Assembly: GCA_937916025.1 (NCBI GenBank)
Contig: CALGGX010000150.1
Span: forward strand, 1-9,804
Reading direction: 5' to 3'
DNA length: 9,804 nucleotides
From: an uncultured Selenomonadales bacterium
Lineage (GTDB): Bacteria > Bacillota_C > Negativicutes > Selenomonadales > Selenomonadaceae
Below are positions 1 to 6,125 of the stretch, piece by piece. A program made the position numbers and the translations under genes. The first letter of the stretch is position 1; every line of letters starts with the position of its first letter. The notes beneath the pieces were generated by a model. It was not told where the DNA came from and made no database searches. It was given only the letters and a program-made list of their open reading frames with translations.

Positions 1-657
1 GGGCGGAATGTACATTCGCCACAGCCGACGACGGCAATCGAGATCGGGAAGCTCGAATTTTACATGCACGGAAATGCGCCGCATAAACGCCGGATCGAAA
101 TTCTCGATGAAGTTCGTCGCGAAGATGATGAAGTCCTGATATTCATTCATCAACATCAGCATGACCGAGCGCGTTTGATTGACGCTCACATCGACGGCTT
201 GCGTCATGTTCGTCACGCGCCGACTGAGGATCGCGTCCGCTTCGTCGAAAAACAAAATGCTGTTCGTCTCGCGCCCGGCGTCGAAAACTTTGCGTAAATT
301 CTTCGGAGTCTCGCCGACGTATTTCGACTCGACGTCCGCGTAATTGACGATCAGAATTTTTCGCCCGAGATTTTTTGCAATCGCATGCGCCGCCATGGTT
401 TTGCCGGTGCCGGGCGATCCGTAGAGATTGATGCCGATTCGTTTCGAGAACTTATGCGTGCGTTTAAAGCCCCATATCTCGAAGACGAGATGCGCGTTTT
501 CGGCATAAGCGGCAACGTTCATCAATTCTTCGCGGACGGCTTTCGGCAGAATTATGTCGTCGAGAGAATACTTCGGCTCTTCGGGAGTGAAGATCACTTC
601 CGGCTCGTCGTTTTTTTTCTTCGGCGGTTCAACCGAACGCTTCGTGTCGACTCCCAT
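1..657 (-). CDS. AAA+ ATPase, spastin/katanin-like core (3' end outside window)
   Basis: The frame is open from an ATG at 657 to the left edge (219 codons, no stop), so the C-terminus is missing. Residues 80-87 are a Walker A (GSPGTGKT), 134-141 a Walker B (ILFFDEAD), 111-116 (SKYVGE) sits where classical AAA proteins carry the pore loop, N182 in FATNF is sensor 1, and R193/R194 are the arginine-finger candidates. The start is set by GGGGAG seven bases upstream; a TTG at 660 is less well placed. The first 30 residues are charged, proline-rich and probably disordered, followed by a short helical linker to the ATPase core. The family couples ATP hydrolysis to protein remodelling or unfolding; the substrate cannot be told from here. 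It is probably cytoplasmic, with no signal peptide or membrane segment. It has its own promoter and is separated from the upstream operon by a terminator. Confidence 0.9.
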   Translation of the reverse strand, partial: MGVDTKRSVEPPKKKNDEPEVIFTPEEPKYSLDDIILPKAVREELMNVAAYAENAHLVFEIWGFKRTHKFSKRIGINLYGSPGTGKTMAAHAIAKNLGRKILIVNYADVESKYVGETPKNLRKVFDAGRETNSILFFDEADAILSRRVTNMTQAVDVSVNQTRSVMLMLMNEYQDFIIFATNFIENFDPAFMRRISVHVKFELPDLDCRRRLWRMYIPP

Positions 658-681
658 CAATCAACTCCCCTTCCGCGCGGC

Positions 682-710
682 ATTATATCATATCAATTGA
701 TCGACTGCAA
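682..710 (-). promoter_or_regulatory. Sigma70-type promoter of the AAA+ ATPase gene
   Basis: On the minus strand, TTGCAG (705-710) is followed after 17 bases by a perfect TATAAT (682-687), with an extended -10 TG one base before it. The predicted start site lies about 15-20 bases upstream of the GGGGAG ribosome-binding site. Confidence 0.75.
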
Positions 711-747
711 AAAAAAATTGCCGACACGAGTTCGACGTCGCCGGTAA
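709..747 (-). terminator. Rho-independent terminator after the flavodoxin operon
   Basis: Downstream of the stop at 765, an imperfect GC-rich inverted repeat (about 718-745, with CCGGCG facing TGTCGG through two G-U pairs) is followed on the minus strand by nine T (709-717). The stem has one internal mismatch. A run of seven T on the other side (748-754) could allow weak plus-strand function. The T tract abuts the -35 box of the next gene. Confidence 0.6.
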
Positions 748-764
748 TTTTTTTGTTGCGGAAT

Positions 765-1238
765 TTATTTTGGAATGATGCGGACGTGTATATCGCCGGA
801 ACCGACCGCTTCCGATAAGCCGTTCGGGTTTTCGATTCGTCCGAGTCGTGTGTAAGAAAAACTTGTCGCGAATGTTTCGTAGAACAAGACGAAATAACTG
901 CCGTTGTAGATCATCAAATCGCCCGCGCGGATCGTTTTCGGATTGAAGTCATTAACGGTGAAGCGATCGGCGAAGCGGAAATATTTTTCATTGCCGTTAA
1001 GCTCATGCAAATCGAGTTCGATCGGCAATCGATTGAAAAATTCAGCCGCCGTCAAATTGTTTTCCAAAACGGCGTCGAAAGTCCGATCGCCGATATCGAT
1101 CGAGATCATTCGCGCTTTGGCAATCGGCTCCGAATTCTGCTCGGGAACTTCGACCGGCTTTGCTTCTCCGCCGCCGCAACCGGTACAAAGCGAGATGATC
1201 GCCGCAGCTCCGATGAAAAATTTTTTGAGCGCATTCAT
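765..1238 (-). CDS. Secreted cyclophilin-like domain protein, possible lipoprotein
   Basis: The product is 157 residues. Residues 1-20 form a signal sequence (two Lys, then a hydrophobic stretch) ending at C21. The lipobox would read C-T-G-C, and Cys at -3 is atypical, so lipidation is uncertain. Residues 43-155 match the bacterial cyclophilin-like beta-barrel family in pattern: opening strands MISIDIGDRTFDAVLENN, a TAAEFFNRLP helix, the ADRF region, the AGDLMIYNGSYFVLFY hairpin and a final SGDIHVRI strand. This family often sits beside or fused to flavodoxins; isomerase activity is generally not established. The gene starts four bases after the flavodoxin stop, with only a weak ribosome-binding site, so translation is probably coupled. 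It likely acts outside the cytoplasmic membrane, which makes a direct complex with the cytoplasmic flavodoxin unlikely. The function is unknown. Confidence 0.8.
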   Translation of the reverse strand: MNALKKFFIGAAAIISLCTGCGGGEAKPVEVPEQNSEPIAKARMISIDIGDRTFDAVLENNLTAAEFFNRLPIELDLHELNGNEKYFRFADRFTVNDFNPKTIRAGDLMIYNGSYFVLFYETFATSFSYTRLGRIENPNGLSEAVGSGDIHVRIIPK

Positions 1239-1242
1239 TTGA

Positions 1243-1725
1243 TCAAATGCCGAGTCCGTCTGCCCAGCTCTTCAATTCGTCTTTGCTCGTCCGACTGCGG
1301 AAGATATTGCCGACGATCCATTTCGCCGCCCCCGGCGCACTCGGTTTGAGCTCCGCAAGCGTATTGCCGAATCCGGAGCCGCCGCTCGTCGCATACAACA
1401 CGATCGTCTTGCCGGTGAAGTCGTACGACTCGAGGAACGTGTTGATGATGTGCGGCGCGACGTACCACCAGATCGGAAAGCCGATAAAGATTACGTCGTG
1501 CGAGGCAACGTCCGCCGATTTATCCGCAAGTGCCGGACGAGAGTTTTTGTTGTCCATTTCGACCGTCGAACGCGCATTTTTGTCATTCCAATTGAGATCG
1601 CGTCCGGTGTATTTCACTTCCGGTTTGATCTCGTAAATGTCCGCACCGATCGCTTCCGCGAGAGTTTGCGAGAGTTTCCGAGTCGAGCCCGTTGCCGAGA
1701 AGAATGCCACCAATTTTTTGCTCAC
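1243..1725 (-). CDS. Flavodoxin-family FMN protein
   Basis: The product is 160 residues, the normal length for a short-chain flavodoxin. The FMN phosphate loop is S10-A-T-G-S-T-R16, right after the first strand (KKLVAFF). The second flavin loop is GFPIWWYVAPHIINTF (82-97), whose Trp pair could stack on the isoalloxazine, and the third is YATSGGSGFGN (111-121). The family carries one or two electrons between redox partners, or acts as an FMN-dependent quinone or aromatic reductase; partners are not identifiable here. The start is GTG at 1725, chosen because GGAGG (1735-1739) lies nine bases upstream. It is first in an operon with the cyclophilin-like gene. Nearby are an aldo/keto reductase and a hydrolase under a LysR-type regulator, a grouping that suggests a reductive or stress-related role; that is inference. 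Confidence 0.92.
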   Translation of the reverse strand: MSKKLVAFFSATGSTRKLSQTLAEAIGADIYEIKPEVKYTGRDLNWNDKNARSTVEMDNKNSRPALADKSADVASHDVIFIGFPIWWYVAPHIINTFLESYDFTGKTIVLYATSGGSGFGNTLAELKPSAPGAAKWIVGNIFRSRTSKDELKSWADGLGI

Positions 1726-1754
1726 TGTCGATCGCCTCCGATTGTTTTGCTCGC

Positions 1755-1783
1755 ATTATACCCGCCGCACGGATTGAGATCAA
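1755..1783 (-). promoter_or_regulatory. Sigma70-type promoter of the flavodoxin operon
   Basis: Minus strand TTGATC (1778-1783), 17-base spacer, perfect TATAAT (1755-1760). It lies between the aldo/keto reductase stop and the flavodoxin GTG, so the flavodoxin pair can be transcribed separately from the upstream operon. I see no convincing terminator between the two operons, so read-through is possible. Confidence 0.72.
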
Positions 1784-1816
1784 CGCTCGAGTAAGCTCCA
1801 CGGGCTCAAGATTTTT

Positions 1817-2617
1817 TCAATACCAACCGAAGAGAGAACTGCCCTCGTCGAGTTTTCCGATCATCGACAGATCATCGTCGTCGAGAGTGAAGTCTTCGAT
1901 CGACATGTTTTCGATCATTCGCTCGCGCCGCGCGGATTTCGGCGCAATTGCAATGCCCTGTTGTATCAGATATCGCAATGCAACTTGCGCCGCAGTTTTG
2001 TCATGTTTTTTGCCGATTGCTCGGAGCATCGGATTGTTGACGATATCTCGCCGTCCTTCCGTCAGCGGCGACCACGCCTGAAAAACCGTGCCGTTTTGAT
2101 CCATCAGCCGTTTCAGATCGAGCGGGCAGTAAAACAAATGCGCCTCGAATTGATTGACGGCGGGGATCACTTCGCAATTTCGGATGAATTGTCCATAGAA
2201 ACCGCGCTTGAAATTCGACACGCCAACCGCGCGGAGTTTTCCATCGCGCATCGCTTCGAGCATTGCCCGATACATTTCCGGCGAGTTTCGATACGGTTCG
2301 TGGATCAACATCAGATCAATGTACTCGGTTTGCATTCGACGGAGTGACTCGTCAATGCCGCGCGCCGCTCGAGCGTAATCGGCATATTCACTGTCGAGTT
2401 TTGTCGTGATGAAAAATTCTCCGCGCGCAATGCCGCTGCGTTTGATTGCCGAGCCGACGATCTCTTCGTTGCCGTACATTTTTGCCGAATCGATCAGCCG
2501 ATAGCCGACTTCGATCGCCGTGAGGAGCGTCTGTTCGCCCGAACGCCCTTGCACATTCCACGTGCCGAAGCCGATCATCGGCATTTCGATCCCGGTGTTG
2601 AGTTTAATCGTCTTCAT
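1817..2617 (-). CDS. Aldo/keto reductase, NADPH-dependent
   Basis: The product is 266 residues, typical of the short bacterial aldo/keto reductases related to 2,5-diketo-gluconate reductases. The full catalytic tetrad is visible: D43 and Y48 (DSAKMYGN), K73 (TTKLDSEY) and H106 (LIHEPY). Other family marks are the N-terminal MPMIGFGTW, GVSNF near 137, the N-Q-F-E strand near 155 and the cofactor phosphate-binding stretch PKSARRERMIEN near the C-terminus, which favours NADPH. The enzyme reduces aldehydes or ketones to alcohols in the cytoplasm; the natural substrate is unknown. Its ATG overlaps the stop of the hydrolase gene (ATGA, 2614-2617), so it is the second gene of that operon with coupled translation. 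It is expected to share control with the hydrolase through the divergent LysR-type regulator. Confidence 0.95.
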   Translation of the reverse strand: MKTIKLNTGIEMPMIGFGTWNVQGRSGEQTLLTAIEVGYRLIDSAKMYGNEEIVGSAIKRSGIARGEFFITTKLDSEYADYARAARGIDESLRRMQTEYIDLMLIHEPYRNSPEMYRAMLEAMRDGKLRAVGVSNFKRGFYGQFIRNCEVIPAVNQFEAHLFYCPLDLKRLMDQNGTVFQAWSPLTEGRRDIVNNPMLRAIGKKHDKTAAQVALRYLIQQGIAIAPKSARRERMIENMSIEDFTLDDDDLSMIGKLDEGSSLFGWY

Positions 2618-3744
2618 TTCAGATTATCACCGAAGAATTGTCCGAGCTTGTCGAACGGGATTTTATCCTTCTGATCATACAGATCGGTGTGCGTCGCGCC
2701 AGGCACCACAACCAATTCCTTCGCGCCCTTCGCACGAGCGTAAACATTCTCCGAGTGATAGCGTGAATGCGCCTTGTCACCGGTAATCAACAACAGCGAT
2801 CGCGGACTCAATTCTTCGACGTGATCCATCAGCTCGAAATTGAAAAAGCCGTACGGAGTCGTCGATGACCAAGCCGACGCCGAATTGATCGATCTCTTGT
2901 GATACGCCCTGCCGCAGTAGTAATCGAAGAAGCCCTTCGTCACTTCATCGGCATCGGCAGGCAACTTCTCGGGGAAGAGCGTGCTCGCGCTGATTGCTTT
3001 GCCGTCGACAACCGGAACTTCATGATATCCCGGGATCGACTCGCCCTTCTCCGCTTCCTTCCAACGCATATCGGCAAGATATTGCTTGACAACCTCGCGC
3101 TGCTCGGGCGTGTAGTAATCGCCTTGATAGTGATTGCGAATGCTGTCGACCATGTTGTACATCGCCGAAACCGCCACGGCTTTGATGCGCACGTCATTGA
3201 CGGCGGCGGTGATTGCCGGACCGCTCAAACCGCAAATGCCGATCACGCCGATACGATTGCGATCGACATACGCGAGCGAGCCGACAAAATCGACGCCGGC
3301 ACTGAAGTCCTCGGTGAAAATGTCGGGCGAGGCAACATCGCGAACGTTGCCGCCGCTCTCGCCGGTAAACGACGGATCAAACGCCACCGCAACAAAGCCG
3401 CGTTTCGCCATTTCCTGAGCGTAAAGACCGGAGTGTTGTTCTTTAACCGCGCCGAACGCTCCGCTCACGACGATCGCGGCGTATTTCTTGTTCGCATTGA
3501 AATTCTTCGGCAGGTAGAGATGTCCGGCAACATCGATGCCGTAGCGATTCCGGAATGTGACGAACTTCGTCTCGATCGATTTGTCGACAGCGAATACGCG
3601 CGAGTCGTCTTTGAGCTCGCTGACGGAAGAATTCTTCATCGTCGTAGAGGCGAATGTTGCCGCATCGACATGTCCGCCCGCGCCAAACATCATCAGCCCC
3701 GCCATCAGTGCCGCCGCCGGCAACAGTTTTTTGCATTTCAACAT
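2614..3744 (-). CDS. Secreted alpha/beta hydrolase (YcjY/DltE-like)
   Basis: From ATG 3744 the product is 376 residues. The frame extends to a TTG at 3759, but GGGAG lies inside that extension, eight bases before ATG 3744, so 3744 is chosen. Residues 1-28 form a signal peptide (positive start, hydrophobic core, VDA cleavage site before A29), so the enzyme is probably periplasmic or exported. The fold shows HLYLPKNF, the oxyanion strand IVVSGAFG, AFDPSFTGES and the nucleophile elbow GICGLSG. The elbow carries Cys (C171) at the nucleophile position, as in dienelactone hydrolases, with S174 three residues later. D323 (TGDKAHSRYH) and H352 (GATHTDLYD) complete the likely triad. The substrate is unknown, probably a small ester or thioester. 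It is the first gene of an operon with the aldo/keto reductase and is divergent from the LysR-type gene. Confidence 0.9.
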   Translation of the reverse strand: MLKCKKLLPAAALMAGLMMFGAGGHVDAATFASTTMKNSSVSELKDDSRVFAVDKSIETKFVTFRNRYGIDVAGHLYLPKNFNANKKYAAIVVSGAFGAVKEQHSGLYAQEMAKRGFVAVAFDPSFTGESGGNVRDVASPDIFTEDFSAGVDFVGSLAYVDRNRIGVIGICGLSGPAITAAVNDVRIKAVAVSAMYNMVDSIRNHYQGDYYTPEQREVVKQYLADMRWKEAEKGESIPGYHEVPVVDGKAISASTLFPEKLPADADEVTKGFFDYYCGRAYHKRSINSASAWSSTTPYGFFNFELMDHVEELSPRSLLLITGDKAHSRYHSENVYARAKGAKELVVVPGATHTDLYDQKDKIPFDKLGQFFGDNLK

Positions 3745-3771
3745 TGCAATCGCTCCCAACCGTTTTTTCGC

Positions 3772-3800
3772 ATGATATAATGTCGACGACGCGAAAGCAA
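3772..3800 (-). promoter_or_regulatory. Promoter of the hydrolase-reductase operon
   Basis: Minus strand TTGCTT (3795-3800), exactly 17 bases, then TATCAT (3772-3777). The -10 overlaps the -10 of the opposing LysR promoter by two bases, so RNA polymerase probably cannot use both at once. Confidence 0.6.
3773..3781 (+). promoter_or_regulatory. Extended -10 promoter of the LysR-type gene
   Basis: TGATATAAT is a perfect -10 (3776-3781) with the extended TG. No recognisable -35 lies 16-18 bases upstream, which fits an extended -10 promoter. The predicted start near 3788 places the palindrome at 3804-3818 in the early transcribed region, where a bound regulator would block its own expression. Confidence 0.6.
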
Positions 3801-3803
3801 ATA

Positions 3804-3818
3804 CGCATAAATTATGCG
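3804..3818. promoter_or_regulatory. Perfect 7-1-7 palindrome, candidate LysR-type operator
   Basis: CGCATAA-A-TTATGCG is an exact inverted repeat in the divergent intergenic region. It contains the AT-rich T-N11-A type dyad expected of LysR-family sites (for example T3802 and A3814). It lies four bases upstream of the -35 of the hydrolase operon and downstream of the LysR start site, suited to activating one and repressing the other. Confidence 0.65.
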
Positions 3819-3851
3819 GAGTTATTCATCGCAGTTATGGAGTTGAGCGCA

Positions 3852-4757
3852 ATGGAATTGAGAGTACTCGAATACTTCGTGGAGGCGGCGCGCGAAGAGC
3901 ACATCACTCGAGCGGCGGCGCGATTGCATGTAAGTCAACCGGCATTGTCGAAGCAAATTCAATCGCTCGAACTCGAGATCGGACACAAGCTCTTCAATCG
4001 GAGCGGGCGGACGGAACTCACTCCCGAGGGGCGATTGTTCCTGCGCCGCGCGGAAGATATCCTCGAGATGGTGCACAAGACGAAACTCGAGTTCGAGACG
4101 CTGTCGGACTCGATTGTCGGAGACGTGCATATCGGTTGCGCCGAGTCCGATTCGATCAAACACCTCGCGCGCGCGATTAAGCGATTGCAACAGACGTATC
4201 CGCACATTCGATATCATCTTTACAGCGGCAATTGCGAGGATTTGTTTCATCGATTGGACGGCGGCTTGCTCGACTTCTCGGTGACGTTGCAATCGGTCGA
4301 CATTGCGAAATACGACAGCGTGACGTTGCCGACGCCGGACGTGTGGGGCGTGCTCATGCGTCGCGATTCGCCGCTCGCCGTCAAGCAATCGATCACTGTC
4401 GACGATCTTCGAGAGTTGCCGCTGATCTGCTCGCGCGAGGCAATGAATGACGAGTACCTGCAATGGTTCGGCGGCGAGTTCAAGAAATTCCGCGTCGTGA
4501 TCACGTACAATCTGTTATACAACGCGGCGATCATGGTGCGCGAGGGGCTCGGCTATGCATTGAGTCTCGATCGGCTCGCCGATACGCGCGAGGGCAGTGA
4601 ATTGTGCTTTCGACCGCTCGAGCCGCGCTTGATCTCGACACTCAGTCTGATTTGGCGGAAGGATCGATTACTGTCGACGGCGGCATCGATCTTCTTGCGC
4701 GAAATGCAAAAATATTTTTCGACCGAAGCTGTTGACATAATAAGCACTGCATTATAG
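3852..4757 (+). CDS. LysR-type transcriptional regulator
   Basis: From ATG 3852 the product is 301 residues, the usual family length. The start gives the classic opening MELRVLEYFVEAAREEHITR, and GGAG (3839-3842) lies nine bases upstream; upstream ATGs (3837 and earlier) have poorer spacing. Residues 1-60 are the winged helix-turn-helix, with the recognition segment AARLHVSQPALSKQIQSLE (22-40) and GHKLFNRSGRTELTPEG (44-60). Residues 90-295 are the periplasmic-binding-like effector domain, beginning GDVHIGCAES and containing MVREGLGYALSL. The family activates a divergent operon when a small ligand binds and represses itself. Here the divergent target is the hydrolase-reductase operon. The ligand is unknown; C96, C128, C193 and C252 are present, but none is known to sense redox. 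Confidence 0.95.
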   Translation: MELRVLEYFVEAAREEHITRAAARLHVSQPALSKQIQSLELEIGHKLFNRSGRTELTPEGRLFLRRAEDILEMVHKTKLEFETLSDSIVGDVHIGCAESDSIKHLARAIKRLQQTYPHIRYHLYSGNCEDLFHRLDGGLLDFSVTLQSVDIAKYDSVTLPTPDVWGVLMRRDSPLAVKQSITVDDLRELPLICSREAMNDEYLQWFGGEFKKFRVVITYNLLYNAAIMVREGLGYALSLDRLADTREGSELCFRPLEPRLISTLSLIWRKDRLLSTAASIFLREMQKYFSTEAVDIISTAL

Positions 4758-4760
4758 AAT
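4732..4760 (+). promoter_or_regulatory. Sigma70-type promoter of the rtcB-like gene
   Basis: Perfect -35 TTGACA (4732-4737), 17-base spacer, TAGAAT (4755-4760, five of six matches). It lies inside the last codons and stop of the LysR-type gene, giving a leader of roughly 55 bases before ATG 4824. No attenuator or riboswitch fold is evident in that leader. Confidence 0.72.
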
Positions 4761-4823
4761 ATCCGCATTCATCCTTTCATCATGACTGACCGGTTTTCTA
4801 TTTTGATGAGGAGGATTTTTTTC

Positions 4824-6038
4824 ATGGAAATTAAAGGCAAATACAACACAATCACTGTTTTCAACGACAACGTCGAGTATGACGAAATGGATCAGATGAA
4901 GCGCATAGCCAATTGCCGCGCTTTCTCCGACGCCACAATTAAAGTCATGCCCGATCATCATTGCGGCTCGTCGTGCGTCGTCGGCTACACTCAGACCGTC
5001 GTCGATAAAGTCGTGCCGAATCTCGTCGGCGTCGATATATCTTGCGGCATGTCTTATGCAAAAATTCCCGCCGTCGATCTGCCTTCGCTCGACAAAAGCG
5101 TCCGCGCGTTCATCCCCGCCGGTTCCGCCTTCCATAATCCGAACGAAGTTCCGAACAAATTGAAGCGCGCCGTCGAAAACATTATCGGCAAGTTGACGTG
5201 TAAGTTGCCGGACGACTCGCTCACGCGCATTCTAAACTCGATCGGGACGCTCGGAGGCGGCAATCACTTCATCGAAGTCGATCGCTCCGTCGAGACCGGC
5301 GATTGGTATATCGTCGTCCACTCCGGCTCGCGAAATCTCGGCTTGCAAGTCTGTCGATATTGGCAGAACCGCGCGATCCAAAATCTCAAAGACAATAAAT
5401 ACGGCGTCGCCAAGATAATCGACCGGTTGAAACGCGAGGGACGCGAATCGGAAATTCCCGCGCGGATCGAAGAAATAAAATCGCAAAACCGAGACATACC
5501 GTCAGAACTTGCGTATCTCGAGGGCGAAGACATGCTCGGCTATCTGCACGACATGGATTTGGTTGATCAATATGCGGTGCTCAACCGTCAGACGATGATC
5601 GAAACGATCGCAAACAAGATCGGCGTCGGCACTCATAAGATGAAGGTTGCCACGACGAAACACAATTACATCGATCAAAAGCATCGAATGTTGCGTAAGG
5701 GCGCGATCGCGGCGTATGCGGACGAAGAAGTGCTCATCCCGTTCAACATGCGAGACGGCGCGGTGCCGGCAATCGGCAAGGGCAATGCGGATTGGAATTA
5801 CAGCGCGCCGCACGGGGCGGGACGGCTGATGAGTCGCGGCATGGCGAAAGAATTGATCACGCTCGACGAGTTTGTGCAATCGATGGAAGGCATTTACACG
5901 TCGTCGGTGAGCGAGTCGACGCTCGACGAGTCACCGATGGTTTACAAAGATGCGTCGGAGATCGAGGCATTGATTGAGCCGACGGTCGAAGTGCGAGAAC
6001 ATCTCAAGCCGCTGTACAATTTCAAAGCGGGCAATTGA
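4824..6038 (+). CDS. rtcB: RtcB-family RNA-splicing ligase
   Basis: From ATG 4824 the product is 404 residues, matching the usual length. GAGGAGG (4808-4814) lies nine bases upstream, so the in-frame ATG at 4782 is not used. RtcB joins RNA 2',3'-cyclic phosphate or 3'-phosphate ends to 5'-OH ends using Mn2+ and GTP through a covalent GMP-histidine intermediate. All signature residues are visible: DHHCGS (44-49), metal ligands D71 and C74 in VGVDISCGM, H148 in GGGNHFIE, H166 in HSGSRNLG, H280 in KHNYI, and the guanylylated histidine candidate H330 in SAPHGAGRLMSR. Bacterial RtcB acts in tRNA or rRNA repair or stress-induced RNA healing. No RtcA cyclase, RtcR activator, archease or toxin gene is adjacent here, and the promoter looks sigma70-type rather than sigma54, so the role may be housekeeping. 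Confidence 0.96.
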   Translation: MEIKGKYNTITVFNDNVEYDEMDQMKRIANCRAFSDATIKVMPDHHCGSSCVVGYTQTVVDKVVPNLVGVDISCGMSYAKIPAVDLPSLDKSVRAFIPAGSAFHNPNEVPNKLKRAVENIIGKLTCKLPDDSLTRILNSIGTLGGGNHFIEVDRSVETGDWYIVVHSGSRNLGLQVCRYWQNRAIQNLKDNKYGVAKIIDRLKREGRESEIPARIEEIKSQNRDIPSELAYLEGEDMLGYLHDMDLVDQYAVLNRQTMIETIANKIGVGTHKMKVATTKHNYIDQKHRMLRKGAIAAYADEEVLIPFNMRDGAVPAIGKGNADWNYSAPHGAGRLMSRGMAKELITLDEFVQSMEGIYTSSVSESTLDESPMVYKDASEIEALIEPTVEVREHLKPLYNFKAGN

Positions 6039-6041
6039 ATC

Positions 6042-6080
6042 AAAAAAAAGGGACTCCGCGCGGAGCCCCTTGATTTTTTT
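6042..6080. terminator. Bidirectional rho-independent terminator
   Basis: The stem AAGGG-A-CTCCG / CGGAG-C-CCCTT (6048-6071, one A/C mismatch, GC-rich top) is flanked by eight A on the left (6042-6049) and seven T on the right (6074-6080). On the plus strand it ends rtcB transcripts; on the minus strand, with eight U directly after the stem, it ends the decarboxylase/radical-SAM unit. It starts three bases after the rtcB stop. Confidence 0.9.
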
Positions 6081-6118
6081 ACTTTAACATGGCGAGCATG
6101 GTACCTGCCGCGATCGTC
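6079..6118 (-). pseudogene. Remnant of a decarboxylase beta-subunit 3' end
   Basis: This stretch matches 7279-7318 at 37 of 40 positions, at an offset of exactly 1200 bp. Read on the minus strand it still encodes [11 protein letters not shown] and a TAA stop, as at the end of the beta-subunit gene, preceded by VST where the intact gene has IGTA. The differences are a synonymous Leu codon (TTA/TTG) and conservative Ile/Val and Thr/Ala changes, so this looks like the tail of a related but different allele or paralogue, not a fresh copy. It sits directly against the terminator, as the natural end of a gene would. The rest of that gene is absent. Confidence 0.75.
6079..6118. repeat. Direct repeat, left copy
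   Basis: The left copy of a 40-bp direct repeat whose partner is 7279-7318. The core 6086-6113 is identical over 28 bp; mismatches are at 6085, 6114 and 6117, all C/T. Together the two copies bracket the radical-SAM gene. Confidence 0.9.
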
Positions 6119-6125
6119 GAGACAA

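Noticed and set aside
1741..1816. Terminator after the aldo/keto reductase
   Set aside because: Only short weak inverted repeats without a T run on the minus strand.
2899..3780. 293-codon plus-strand frame opposite the hydrolase gene
   Set aside because: His/Arg/Ala-rich shadow of the real gene; no ribosome-binding site, domain or signal peptide.
3654..3851. 66-codon N-terminal extension of the LysR-type gene
   Set aside because: It would cover the promoters and operator and overlap the hydrolase signal peptide; the 3852 start has the family opening and a ribosome-binding site.
4758..4823. Possible riboswitch or attenuator in the rtcB leader
   Set aside because: Too short, with no stable conserved fold or terminator visible.
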